Below are positions 1 through 8,381 of a DNA stretch of 64,000 nucleotides, piece after piece. Position numbers and translations under genes: made by a program. Origin of the DNA: JABMMZ01 sp044341025 (GTDB taxonomy: Bacteria > Bacteroidota > Bacteroidia > NS11-12g > UBA955); the NCBI GenBank assembly GCA_044341025.1, contig JBIISM010000006.1, positions 62,001 to 126,000 of the forward strand. The letters run 5' to 3'. Every line of letters starts with the position of its first letter. Positions within the stretch are counted from its first letter, which is position 1. Below the pieces are notes generated by a model, which saw nothing but the letters and a program-made list of their open reading frames with translations, was not told where the DNA came from and did no database searches.

Positions 1-596
1 ATACCCCAATCGTTGTCTTGCACCAAATACAAAATTGGCAGTTCTTTCAAAACCGCCATTTGTAAAGCTTCACTCACCTCCCCTTCGGTCATACTGCCGT
101 CTCCTATGCTGCATAAAACAATTGGTTTTTCAGCGGTGGTAATTAAGTTTTGTGACTCCTTGTATTTGATAGCATGGGCCATGCCCGTGGCAGGAATGGC
201 TTGCATACCGGTTGCACTACTTTGGTGGGGCATGGTAGGCATGTTGTCGCGCCTTAAGGAAGGATGCGAATAATAAGTACGTCCACCTGAAAAAGGATCA
301 TCGGCTTTGGCCAAAAGCTGCAACATCAATTCGTAAGGCTCCATTCCCATTGACAGGAGCAAACTCTCGTCGCGGTAATAAGGCGCAGCGTAATCTATTG
401 ATTTCAACAAAAAACCGCAAGCAATCTGAATGGCTTCATGGCCTTTACTGGTTGAATGCACATATTTTGTAATCGGCCTATTTTCATCGTATACATCAGC
501 CATTGCTCTGGCTTTGCAAATGAGGGTATAAGCCTCTAATAATGTTTCTTTGGTTACCATTTCGCGTTCACTCTTATCATCAAAAACGATTTGCAA
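1..596 (-). CDS. 2-oxoacid dehydrogenase E1 component, N-terminal part (C-terminus beyond left edge)
   Basis: Thiamine-diphosphate-dependent E1 subunit of a branched-chain 2-oxoacid or pyruvate dehydrogenase complex, which decarboxylates the oxoacid and passes the acyl group to lipoylated E2. Reading leftward, the frame is open to the window edge. It contains YVHSTSKGHEAIQIA, YYRDESLLLSMGMEPYELML, DDPFSGGRTYYSHPSLRR and PHQSSATGMQAIPATGMAHA. A thiamine-diphosphate GDG...N motif follows (GDGSMTEGE, then VQDN about 25 residues on). This pattern is typical of Bacteroidota alpha/beta-fused E1 proteins. The start is uncertain. A TTG at 594-596 gives MQIVFDDKSEREMVTKETLL, which keeps an N-terminal stretch I recall from relatives; the first ATG is at 558-560. 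Only about 195 residues are visible, so substrate specificity cannot be decided. Confidence 0.88.
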   Translation of the reverse strand, partial: MQIVFDDKSEREMVTKETLLEAYTLICKARAMADVYDENRPITKYVHSTSKGHEAIQIACGFLLKSIDYAAPYYRDESLLLSMGMEPYELMLQLLAKADDPFSGGRTYYSHPSLRRDNMPTMPHQSSATGMQAIPATGMAHAIKYKESQNLITTAEKPIVLCSIGDGSMTEGEVSEALQMAVLKELPILYLVQDNDWG

Positions 597-601
597 TGTT
601 A

Positions 602-609
602 CAAAAATA
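602..609 (-). promoter_or_regulatory. Possible -7 box (TATTTTTG) for the E1 gene
   Basis: Minus-strand TATTTTTG fits the Bacteroidota -7 consensus TAnnTTTG. No TTTG is visible 19-20 bases upstream. Transcription would begin close to the TTG start at 596, or about 35 bases before the ATG at 560. Confidence 0.35.
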
Positions 610-807
610 AACCCAAATAAAGCGCCTTTAGCCCTACTTCTTATGGACTTTTAATCTCCTTAATGCAATTAATCCTGATTATTTTATGCAATTTCATTAA
701 TATTCAAGTTATTGCCAATAACACCTTTTCAAACAAGTTCAATATCTTTATTAAAAACATTGAAAGTTTAAACTCAAAAAATATTCGATTCTGAACGCCC
801 TTTTCTT

Positions 808-815
808 TAATTTTG
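808..815 (+). promoter_or_regulatory. -7 promoter box (TAATTTTG) for the cyclophilin gene
   Basis: TAATTTTG matches TAnnTTTG exactly. A three-of-four -33 element (TTCG) sits 20 bases upstream at 784-787. The implied leader is about 50 nt. The rest of 610-869 is A+T-rich and shows nothing else I can name. Confidence 0.5.
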
Positions 816-869
816 CATTCAGAAATCTAATTAGGGTTTCAAATAAGAACAAGAACAACAATTTAATTT

Positions 870-1415
870 ATGGATTATACCAACAAAGAAGAAGGTCTAT
901 ACGCAGAAATGCAGACCAACAAAGGCACCATAGTGCTGCAATTAGAACATTTAAAAACACCTCTTACCGTTGCCAATTTTATTGGCTTGGCTGAAGGAAA
1001 AATCCAAAACAAAGCGAAAGAAATGGGCGTTCCATACTACGATGGCATTATCTTTCACCGTGTAATCAATGATTTCATGGTTCAAGGTGGCGACCCTTAT
1101 GGCGATGGACGTGGCGGACCTGGCTACAGATTCAAAGACGAGTTTCACCCATCATTAATGCACACTGAACCAGGCATATTGAGTATGGCAAATGCTGGTC
1201 CTGGAACCAATGGCAGCCAATTTTTCATCACCCACGTTCCTACCCCATGGTTGGATGGCAAGCACAGTGTTTTCGGTAAAGTTATTGAAGGCATGGACAT
1301 TGTTAACAGCATCGTTCAAGGCGATAAAATCGAAAAACTTAGCATCGTAAGACACGGCGCTAGCGTGGCTTCTTACGACGCTACGGCTATAGCAACGCCA
1401 GCAGCTTTTATGTAA
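870..1415 (+). CDS. Peptidyl-prolyl cis-trans isomerase, cyclophilin type
   Basis: Cyclophilin (rotamase) catalysing cis-trans isomerisation of Xaa-Pro bonds during folding. The 181 residues cover the whole domain: FHRVINDFMVQGGDPYGDG contains the catalytic Arg region, followed by SMANAGPGTNGSQFFIT and the WLDGKHSVFGKV block. No signal peptide precedes the domain, so it should act in the cytoplasm. The short C-terminal tail after the fold is Ala/Thr-rich. It is a single-gene unit with its own promoter-like box and a strong terminator 20 bases after the stop. Confidence 0.95.
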   Translation: MDYTNKEEGLYAEMQTNKGTIVLQLEHLKTPLTVANFIGLAEGKIQNKAKEMGVPYYDGIIFHRVINDFMVQGGDPYGDGRGGPGYRFKDEFHPSLMHTEPGILSMANAGPGTNGSQFFITHVPTPWLDGKHSVFGKVIEGMDIVNSIVQGDKIEKLSIVRHGASVASYDATAIATPAAFM

Positions 1416-1434
1416 GCTAAAATATTATTAATTT

Positions 1435-1467
1435 AAAAAGCCCCGAAGTATTTCGGGGCTTTTTTTG
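1435..1467 (+). terminator. Rho-independent terminator after the cyclophilin gene
   Basis: AAAAGCCCCGAA / TTCGGGGCTTTTTTT hairpin with a three-base loop and a run of seven T. The A-run on the other side lets it also work for the minus-strand gene ending at 1474. Confidence 0.93.
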
Positions 1468-1473
1468 TGATTT

Positions 1474-2037
1474 TTATTTCATCGACGAAATAATCCACAA
1501 TGTAACAGCAACCAAAATGGTTCCGGCCATAATAAATATTTTAATTTCCTTGGTCTTGTCGGTATACTCCACCCTGTTGCTGTTCATGGTAATTTGCACT
1601 GGCGGAAAATCATTAACAGGTTTAATGGATAAATTATAAACCATCAAGGTTTTCTTTTTCTTGCCTTGCAAAAGGCCCGGCAACCATTTCGGCATGCTGC
1701 TTACAATGCGCTCAAACTCACTTGAAACAATGGCATTGCTGCCCGACAAGTGCGTGTACTCGGATACCGAGCCATCTTTGTTCACAAAGAATGAAAATTT
1801 GATGGTTTCTCCAGTAAATTCAAGACTTTGTGCATTGGTTCTTAAATTAAAACGCGTTTCAATAAACCTGAAAAAATCTTGATCGCCACCCTCGAAAATT
1901 GGTGAGCGGGTAATGGTGTCTTCGGGCGCGATGTAGCTCGAAGTATCCACATTGTTGCGAAACACTTCAACTTGAGCGCTAAGCAATACGCCCTTTGAGA
2001 ATAAAATTATAAGCCCTAGTTTCTTTAATGAAATCAT
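1474..2037 (-). CDS. TonB-like C-terminal domain protein with terminal membrane anchor
   Basis: A 187-residue protein with an N-terminal signal peptide (GLIILFSKGVLLSAQ). A region at about residues 45-130 resembles the C-terminal domain of Bacteroidota energy transducer TonB proteins: PIFEGGDQDFFRFIE, GETIKFSFFVNKDGSVSEY and MPKWLPGLLQGKKKK. A hydrophobic segment near residues 168-184 (IFIMAGTILVAVTLWII) would anchor it at the C-terminus, the reverse of true TonB. It is therefore unlikely to be a canonical energiser and may hold other envelope proteins. Its start codon overlaps the stop of the upstream T9SS gene by ATGA, indicating translational coupling. Function is unknown beyond the domain resemblance. 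Confidence 0.75.
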   Translation of the reverse strand: MISLKKLGLIILFSKGVLLSAQVEVFRNNVDTSSYIAPEDTITRSPIFEGGDQDFFRFIETRFNLRTNAQSLEFTGETIKFSFFVNKDGSVSEYTHLSGSNAIVSSEFERIVSSMPKWLPGLLQGKKKKTLMVYNLSIKPVNDFPPVQITMNSNRVEYTDKTKEIKIFIMAGTILVAVTLWIISSMK

Positions 2038-4754
2038 TGCTTCACAAACACCTGCGGCTTATGGTTTTGTATACTCAATAAATATAAGCCTACAGGCAAT
2101 TCACTTAAATTCAGGCCCGATTCCAACAATTCTGTATTGAAGATATTTTGCATTAAAAGCATACCAGTTAAACTGTAAACTTTAAAGTTCAAACCATCCA
2201 AATCCATATCAGATTCGATGTGTAAATTGTTTTGTGTAGGATTAGGAAACAGTTTTAATCCAGCTTGATTGTATTGGGTTTCGATTCCACTTGGATCAAC
2301 TTGCACCTCAACCAAAGTTGAATCTTTACAGCCATTGCTCAAAGAGGTCATAACCAAACGGATGGTATACTTACCCGTATTGGCATATCGATGGGTTACA
2401 TTGCTGTTATTGCTCGTTGTTCCATCTCCAAAATACCATTTAATGCTCGCGCCAGAACTGTTGATTGGCGATACACGCACTTGCTGCCAGGTTAAGACTT
2501 CAAATGAAAACCCACTAAATGGCACTGGCTTTACCAAAGGTTGAACCGAAGACATTGGACCAATACAGCCGGCGTATGCTGGTCGAACAAAATATTTTCT
2601 GCCACCATTTAATGTTGGCGTCTTAAAAGTATTTCCTGATCCTAAGGCAATTGTGGAGGTATCTGCATCAAACCAAAGCATGCTTCCCTTTCCTGTGAAT
2701 TTAGATTTTAAGGTAGCCGGATTTTTTGCACAAATGGTATCACCCCATACCTTAATAATTGCAGGATAGGTATTTACCAAGGTGCTAATTTTTGTTCTGT
2801 TCGGATTGACACAAACAGAGCTAACTGTTTCAATGTAGTAATCGGTGCTGCTTGTTGGCGCAGAAGTATATTGGCTTCCTGTATGTAATAAGTTTCCAGA
2901 TGTTTGTGCGTCATACCAATTGGCTTCACCGAAGTTCAAGGCAAAGCCAACACGGGCTGAATCGCCTTTGCAAATGGTGTCTGTTAGGATTTTGCTGATG
3001 CTAGGATAATCTTCCACAGTAACATTAATTGGCACCCTGGTGCTTCCGCAAACCCCATTAAAGGCATCTGCGTATAAGGTTTTTATTTCGCGTTTTGTTG
3101 GCAAGAAATAGTAGATTTTGCCTGCTTGTATGCTGCTGCCTCCGCTGGCCACATCGAACCAACGCACGGCCAAACTAGAACCCACAGTTGCCATTAATGC
3201 AATTGCATTCCCAGAGGCTAGACACACCGTGGTATCATTTGACATAATTGGTGCCGTTGGGGCAAAATTAGACCCCACCAAAGCCCTTACCAATTTCTTA
3301 GGATTTAAGGCACAACCATTGTTGACCGCTTGAACATAGAAACTTGTGTCATTGCTCAATACAGGTGTTTGGTATACATTGCCAGAATAAAAAGGCAAAG
3401 GCGCATTTTGATTGGAATACCACTGAATGGTTCCAATATCAGACAAAGCTTTTAAGTTGGCTTTAGAACCTGCGCAAATTGAATCATTCACCACATTACA
3501 ATAGCTTGGATAATCATTCACTTTTATGATGATCGTGCGCAACCCACTCATACAACCATTGTTGTTGGCCCTTAAATAAAAGGTGTCGTTTTGGATTAAT
3601 GGATATTTTAAATACGTTTTACCTGTAAAAAAAGGCGTACTTGAATTTGGCTTTGCCAACCATTCAAAGGCTACCCCAGGGTCGGAGCTTATGGCTAAAA
3701 ACTGAGCCGTATCGCCTTTGCAAACATTGGTTAAGCCCGAAAAAGTTGGGATATCAGGTTTGAATGACAATGTTTTGATGCTGGTATCAGAACAACCATA
3801 CTGCATAGATCCTTTATAGCCATAGATGGTCGAAATTAAGCGTACCTGATAATTTTGCTTGCTGCTGTATTTTACCTTGTTGTCAACGGTGTATTGAGAT
3901 CCTGAAAAATTACCCAAATCCCACAAATGACAGAAATATCCTAAATTGTAGCGCAGGTATCTGTTGTACATTTTACTACCAGCCAAATTATATGGTGCAG
4001 CATTGGTAAATTTAATAGAATCGTTGATGTTGTAGCAATTGTTCTTGATTGTAAAATCAGTACCAAAATTGTATTTCACATGGGGATGTAAAAGGATGTC
4101 GCAGTCAAATGGGGAACCGCCAATATTTAAATTTCTACCGCTATACCATAAGCCGCTAATTGAACCGCAATTTAAATTTTCACGTGCACCATCTCTGCTG
4201 GTATAACTATTGGTTACCACACCACAGGTCAAGGTATCATCGTTGGTTTCTACCGTTATAATGTAATTACTATCCAAAGTAATTGAAGACCATTTTGCAT
4301 GTTTTTCAATCACAGTTAACACACCACCACCGAGCGTTGAATCGATGTTCATTGAATCCACACGCAAGGCTGCACCTCTTGGCAAACTGTCTAAACCGGC
4401 CTTGTACAATTTGCAATAAATCTTCATTTTTTTAGACGTCTTAAATGAAGGCAGGACAAAGGCGTAAAAAGTGAAACCAGTTACAGAAAGAGATTTTGGA
4501 CAGGAGTATAATTGGCCCAATGAACGGCCTTTTCCAACAGTAATTGTCACTAAGCTACTTGCTTTATATCTTGGATACTCTATGGTATCTTTAGAACAAG
4601 CTGTTGGCTTCTGAATACTTCTTTTTGCAGAACTGTTATTAACGCCGACCTTAGCGATATTATCGGTAATTTTAATGTTTACAGGCTGCAGCTGTCCATA
4701 AGACAAAGGAGCAAGTAGTATTAACAAAGATAAAGTGAAGTAATTTTTAAGCAT
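2034..4754 (-). CDS. Large secreted T9SS protein with PKD and Ig-like repeats
   Basis: Surface or extracellular protein of 906 residues. I placed the start at the ATG at 4752-4754 because it gives a clean signal peptide (MLKNYFTLSLLILLAPLSYG); an upstream ATG would add 26 non-signal residues. The middle holds several roughly 80-residue Ig-like repeats with the recurring pattern D-T/S-I/V-C-x-G/N plus WY/WF (DSICAGSK, DTICKGDSARVG, DTICAKNPATL). A PKD-type domain follows (WYFGDGTTSNNSNVTHRYANTG). The C-terminus is a T9SS type A sorting domain (LFPNPTQNNLHIES, then SLTGMLL and LPVGLYLLSI). The sorting domain predicts export by PorU-type processing and surface attachment. Ligand unknown; adhesion or matrix role is inferred. 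Confidence 0.9.
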   Translation of the reverse strand: MLKNYFTLSLLILLAPLSYGQLQPVNIKITDNIAKVGVNNSSAKRSIQKPTACSKDTIEYPRYKASSLVTITVGKGRSLGQLYSCPKSLSVTGFTFYAFVLPSFKTSKKMKIYCKLYKAGLDSLPRGAALRVDSMNIDSTLGGGVLTVIEKHAKWSSITLDSNYIITVETNDDTLTCGVVTNSYTSRDGARENLNCGSISGLWYSGRNLNIGGSPFDCDILLHPHVKYNFGTDFTIKNNCYNINDSIKFTNAAPYNLAGSKMYNRYLRYNLGYFCHLWDLGNFSGSQYTVDNKVKYSSKQNYQVRLISTIYGYKGSMQYGCSDTSIKTLSFKPDIPTFSGLTNVCKGDTAQFLAISSDPGVAFEWLAKPNSSTPFFTGKTYLKYPLIQNDTFYLRANNNGCMSGLRTIIIKVNDYPSYCNVVNDSICAGSKANLKALSDIGTIQWYSNQNAPLPFYSGNVYQTPVLSNDTSFYVQAVNNGCALNPKKLVRALVGSNFAPTAPIMSNDTTVCLASGNAIALMATVGSSLAVRWFDVASGGSSIQAGKIYYFLPTKREIKTLYADAFNGVCGSTRVPINVTVEDYPSISKILTDTICKGDSARVGFALNFGEANWYDAQTSGNLLHTGSQYTSAPTSSTDYYIETVSSVCVNPNRTKISTLVNTYPAIIKVWGDTICAKNPATLKSKFTGKGSMLWFDADTSTIALGSGNTFKTPTLNGGRKYFVRPAYAGCIGPMSSVQPLVKPVPFSGFSFEVLTWQQVRVSPINSSGASIKWYFGDGTTSNNSNVTHRYANTGKYTIRLVMTSLSNGCKDSTLVEVQVDPSGIETQYNQAGLKLFPNPTQNNLHIESDMDLDGLNFKVYSLTGMLLMQNIFNTELLESGLNLSELPVGLYLLSIQNHKPQVFVKQ

Positions 4755-4806
4755 AGAAGTAAAATTATTAACGAATCTATAATTAAAAAAACAATTTACC
4801 AAACAA

Positions 4807-5826
4807 TCAATGTAAAATTTCATTGATGGCACCCCGAACTTGGTCGTTCGTTATCATTTCTATGCAGGGATTTTCGGGCTGCACACAATGCATTTGGTCG
4901 CATGGATTGCATTTTAAAACATGGTGTATGACTATTGATTTTTGAGACAAGGGATAAAAAATGTCTGGAACTCCTGGACCGAACAAACCAATCACCGGAA
5001 TCCCCATAGCCGATGCAATTTGCAAAGGACCACTTTCATTCCCTAAATAAATTGTGGCCTGCTTACAAAGTGCCGAAAACTGCGACAGGCTATAGCCTTG
5101 GGTAAATGTATAGGTCTGAAAATTAAGCCCCTTTTTTATGTCTTCGATATCGGCTTCGTCTTCAGCAGTTCCTGCAAATACAATATCCAATTGGTAAACG
5201 TTTTTTAAATAGTCTAGCGCTTTTGCAAATCTATCTTTCGGCCATTGTCTCAGTTTTTTTCGTGCACCAGCATGCACCACTACAAAGCGTTTGATTTGAT
5301 TTTCTTCTAAAAACTTATGGACCACCGCCTCATCATCCTTGCTGTAAAACAATGGTGTTTGGGGTATTTCAATATTTCCTGTTATTGGCCAAACAGTTTC
5401 AGTATTCGTTATGGTTTCATGCAGTTGCTTGCCCTTGTTGCGCAAACGGACCTCTGCTCGAGATGTGCGGTATTTTATCCCATAGCGAAATGACTTCCAT
5501 AAGGTTTTCCAATTGCCCCTCATTTCAATAACCGCATCGTATGGTTTGCTAAAATCATCTAGGCTACAAAGCACTTCATCAATGCTTGGATCGTTTTCTA
5601 TTAATGGTTTTACAAATGGTTTGCACAAAACGGTTAATTGTGCTTCAGGAAAGCTTTTTTTAATGGCTGTAAAAACATGGGCAGAAGCCGCCATATCGCC
5701 AATTTCATCCCAACGCAGAACCAAAATTGACTTCAAGGTTTTAGGATTCTGTTTAAACCAGAACCGATTAACCAACACATTGGCTAAAAATAAAATCTGC
5801 TCGCTGCTTGGGAGTTTTATACGCAT
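4807..5826 (-). CDS. Glycosyltransferase family 9 (heptosyltransferase-like)
   Basis: A 339-residue GT-B enzyme of the ADP-heptose:LPS heptosyltransferase family, expected to add a sugar to lipopolysaccharide core at the inner membrane. Visible family blocks are ILVLRWDEIGDMAASAHVF at the N-terminus, VVVHAGARKKLRQWPKDRFA in the middle, and YLGNESGPLQIASAMGIPVI with LFGP near the C-terminus. A Cys-rich stretch (KCNPCDQMHC) follows, as in many relatives. It shares ten bases with the cyclase-family gene upstream, so the two are probably co-transcribed. The exact sugar donor cannot be read from the sequence. Confidence 0.9.
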   Translation of the reverse strand: MRIKLPSSEQILFLANVLVNRFWFKQNPKTLKSILVLRWDEIGDMAASAHVFTAIKKSFPEAQLTVLCKPFVKPLIENDPSIDEVLCSLDDFSKPYDAVIEMRGNWKTLWKSFRYGIKYRTSRAEVRLRNKGKQLHETITNTETVWPITGNIEIPQTPLFYSKDDEAVVHKFLEENQIKRFVVVHAGARKKLRQWPKDRFAKALDYLKNVYQLDIVFAGTAEDEADIEDIKKGLNFQTYTFTQGYSLSQFSALCKQATIYLGNESGPLQIASAMGIPVIGLFGPGVPDIFYPLSQKSIVIHHVLKCNPCDQMHCVQPENPCIEMITNDQVRGAINEILH

Positions 5827-6560
5827 GGATACACTAAAATGCGCGAAGGCACTGCATCTGTCTCAATTTTTGGCACTTGAATATTTAAAACATAATTTCC
5901 GTCTGCAATAGAATTTGGAACGTAAATTAATTCTGTAATGGTTCTATTTGCAGGGGCTTTGCCATCCACTAAAAACCAATTTTTATGCGCAGCCAAACGG
6001 CCTTCATCGCTTTCTTTGTCAATACTTGGCAAGTCGGTTAAAATGTGCTTGAAACCCAAATTTTGCAAATAACTTAAAACTTCCGGATCGAAATAAACAG
6101 GATTTTTTCCTGAATAATTCTGATAAGATTTATCGGCTTCATTTGGCAAAGTTCTGAACACAATGGCTTCAAAGTTTTCAAGATTGTTCAAAGCTTCGAT
6201 GGCATTCATATCAATGCAAGAATCCTCTCCAATTTGAGAGGGCTGTACACTGAAAATTTTACACATTTGCAGAACAGGGATTTGAATATTGCGCATATCG
6301 AAGTCCACCGGCAGCACATGCAATGCACATTCGGTGTGCGTAGCAGAGGCATGCGGGTAGAAGCTAATGCGTTCGCAATTAACGCTGCCACCGGCGGTCA
6401 AACTGCCCACAAATGCTTCACTTTTAAAATACTCGAAAGTTGGGCCATCCAAGTAGTAACAATTCACATTGTCATGCTTATTAAGTGCGAGACTTAAATC
6501 GATAAAATTATTGGCCTCAAATTTATAGACCTTTGAATGCTGTTCAAATTGTATCCACAT
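5817..6560 (-). CDS. Cyclase family protein (kynurenine-formamidase-like metal hydrolase)
   Basis: A 247-residue protein of the cyclase family (KynB-like fold), metal-dependent hydrolases that open amides or lactones. FIDLSLAL at residues 20-27 is the typical start of the fold. PHASATHTECALHV replaces the usual HxGTHxDxP motif, keeping two His and an acidic residue but not the Gly or the Asp-Pro. LTDLPSIDKESDEGRLAAHK matches the later LSID...H block. Because the core motif is altered, the substrate is uncertain and activity is not guaranteed. It is the first gene of a two-gene unit with the glycosyltransferase and is divergent from the histidine kinase. Confidence 0.8.
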   Translation of the reverse strand: MWIQFEQHSKVYKFEANNFIDLSLALNKHDNVNCYYLDGPTFEYFKSEAFVGSLTAGGSVNCERISFYPHASATHTECALHVLPVDFDMRNIQIPVLQMCKIFSVQPSQIGEDSCIDMNAIEALNNLENFEAIVFRTLPNEADKSYQNYSGKNPVYFDPEVLSYLQNLGFKHILTDLPSIDKESDEGRLAAHKNWFLVDGKAPANRTITELIYVPNSIADGNYVLNIQVPKIETDAVPSRILVYPCV

Positions 6561-6596
6561 TTAAGGGCGAAAGTAATGTTTTTAAATGAAATTGTT

Positions 6597-6604
6597 TAAA
6601 TTTG
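6597..6604 (+). promoter_or_regulatory. -7 promoter box (TAAATTTG) for the histidine kinase operon
   Basis: Exact TAnnTTTG match 22 bases before the proposed TTG start at 6627, in the 66-bp divergent region. No TTTG element is visible at the -33 position. It predicts a leader of under 20 nt, which supports the TTG start over the in-frame ATG codons further inside. Confidence 0.5.
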
Positions 6605-6626
6605 AGGCGCAGATACGTGCATTGAA

Positions 6627-7778
6627 TTGAATAATTACACCATAAAAAAATACATCAAAATCATACTCTTGCTGATGGCACTTGCCATTGGATTGTTTTC
6701 TTTGCACTATTCAAACCGAATGGTTGTAAAACTTTCTAAAGAGGAAAGAAAAAAAATCAGCCAATGGGCTGAGGCACAAGAACTCATTGCAAAGGCAGAT
6801 CCAGAACAAGACATTTCCTTTTATGCCAAAATCGTAGAATCTAACACCACCATCCCTGTCTTTCTTGCTGATGAATCGGGTTATTTGACTTTCCGGAATA
6901 TAGACACAAGTCTGATCCGATCAAAACGACAGATAAAAAATTATTTCGAAGAGTTAAAAGCCGAAACCGCTCCGATTGAAATAAAAATCACAAACGACTA
7001 TAGCCAATATGTGTACCACGACGAATCGTCTATTCTCAAACAACTTAAAATCTATCCTTTTATTCAACTCGGCATAGTCGGTTTGTTTGTTGTTGTAAGC
7101 TATTTTGCATTCAGTTACAGCCGCAGGGCTGAAGAAAACCAAGTTTGGGTTGGCTTGGCTAAAGAAACCGCCCATCAACTCGGAACACCAATGAGTTCAT
7201 TGATGGGTTGGGTCGAATTAATTGAAACCGACAAGAGTTTTGCCACCTCCGAATCTTTGGGTGAAATGCGCAAAGACCTTGACCGTTTAAAAGTGATTAC
7301 CGAGCGTTTTTCAAAAATTGGCTCAGTGCCCATTATTGCAAAAAGCGATATTTCACAGCAGCTGCAGTTGGCCATCGAATACATCAAAACCAGGAGTTCA
7401 GATGAGGTGGTATACCTTTACGAGTCGCAAGCCATTGGCGCCATGGCTAACATCAATGTTCCATTGTTCGATTGGGTTATAGAAAATATTTGCAAAAATG
7501 CCATGGATGCAATGGAAGGCCGGGGAACCATTACCATTAAATGTACAAGCAAAGGCGAGAACATTGTTATTGACATTACAGACACCGGAAAGGGCATGCC
7601 GAAAGGCTTTTTTAAGCGGGTCTTTAAGCCAGGATTTACAACCAAACGCAGAGGTTGGGGACTTGGATTGTCTTTGGTAAAAAGAATCGTAGAAAATTAC
7701 CACGAGGGACATATTTTTGTGAGCGAAAGTATACCCAACAAAAAAACCACTTTTAGAATCATATTGAAACAAGCATGA
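6627..7778 (+). CDS. Sensor histidine kinase
   Basis: Membrane-bound two-component sensor of 383 residues. Transmembrane segments at about residues 10-27 and 146-164 flank a roughly 115-residue extracytoplasmic sensor region. The DHp helix contains AKETAHQLGTPMSSLMGW with phospho-acceptor His183. The ATP-binding domain shows the N box (NICKNAMDAMEG), G1 (DTGKGMPKG), the F box (KRVFKPGFTTKRRG) and G2 (GLGLSLVKRIVE). I chose the TTG at 6627 because it precedes a natural first membrane helix and follows a -7 box; the next in-frame ATG codons lie inside that helix. No response regulator is adjacent, so it is an orphan kinase whose partner lies elsewhere. ATGA overlap couples it to the next gene. 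Confidence 0.93.
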   Translation: MNNYTIKKYIKIILLLMALAIGLFSLHYSNRMVVKLSKEERKKISQWAEAQELIAKADPEQDISFYAKIVESNTTIPVFLADESGYLTFRNIDTSLIRSKRQIKNYFEELKAETAPIEIKITNDYSQYVYHDESSILKQLKIYPFIQLGIVGLFVVVSYFAFSYSRRAEENQVWVGLAKETAHQLGTPMSSLMGWVELIETDKSFATSESLGEMRKDLDRLKVITERFSKIGSVPIIAKSDISQQLQLAIEYIKTRSSDEVVYLYESQAIGAMANINVPLFDWVIENICKNAMDAMEGRGTITIKCTSKGENIVIDITDTGKGMPKGFFKRVFKPGFTTKRRGWGLGLSLVKRIVENYHEGHIFVSESIPNKKTTFRIILKQA

Positions 7779-8368
7779 ACAAATATTATATAAGTTTAAT
7801 TTCGCTTTGTGCAGCACTGCCATTTGCCCAGGCCCAGGTAACAGATACGATTGTTGCAGAGCCCTTTATAGAATCGGCAGATGAAATGCCTCCGCCAATG
7901 ATGATGGATGGCGACGCATGGGACCAAGCAGTCGCAGTTGAAGCACCTGCAGAGGCATATGAACCCTTTAACCAAATCAAAACCAATTATAAATTAAAGC
8001 CAGTAAGCAACCCAGATAAAAAAGCGCATTACAGCGAAGGTGTCCGTGCTTTATTGGACAATATTTACTTGAATTTAAGAATGCCTTATTACGGTGTTTC
8101 GAATATGAAATTAGGGGATGCCCAATTTGTCTTATTTCAAGTAACTGTTGGAAAAGATTCTTCTTTATACAATGCGGAAACCCTCAGCACTCCAGGATCA
8201 ACTTACACAAACAACGCCAAAGAATGTTTGGAAAATTTGCCATTCAAATTTATCCCCGCCACAAAAAACGGCAAGCCAGTAGACAGCATTCTTATTATCC
8301 CTTTCAGATTTGAAGGGAATTTAGATTACTACCAGATCTATGACGTTTACGGAAATATAGAAAAATAA
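7775..8368 (+). CDS. Exported protein with TonB-like domain
   Basis: A 197-residue protein with a signal peptide (MNKYYISLISLCAALPFAQAQ), an acidic Pro/Met-rich linker at residues 22-65, and a domain at about 80-185. That domain resembles the TonB C-terminal fold of Bacteroidota: FVLFQVTVGKDSSLYNAETL, then LENLPFKFIPATKNGKPVDS. Without an N-terminal anchor it should be periplasmic or outer-membrane-associated. It overlaps the kinase gene by ATGA and sits 13 bases before the enoyl-CoA hydratase gene, so it is mid-operon. The shared operon suggests an envelope-state input to the kinase, but that is inference only. Confidence 0.75.
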   Translation: MNKYYISLISLCAALPFAQAQVTDTIVAEPFIESADEMPPPMMMDGDAWDQAVAVEAPAEAYEPFNQIKTNYKLKPVSNPDKKAHYSEGVRALLDNIYLNLRMPYYGVSNMKLGDAQFVLFQVTVGKDSSLYNAETLSTPGSTYTNNAKECLENLPFKFIPATKNGKPVDSILIIPFRFEGNLDYYQIYDVYGNIEK

Positions 8369-8381
8369 AGCCCATTTACTG

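Noticed and set aside
13..273. Plus-strand 86-residue open frame at the left edge
   Set aside because: It is antisense to the well-supported E1 dehydrogenase reading, which has family motifs throughout.
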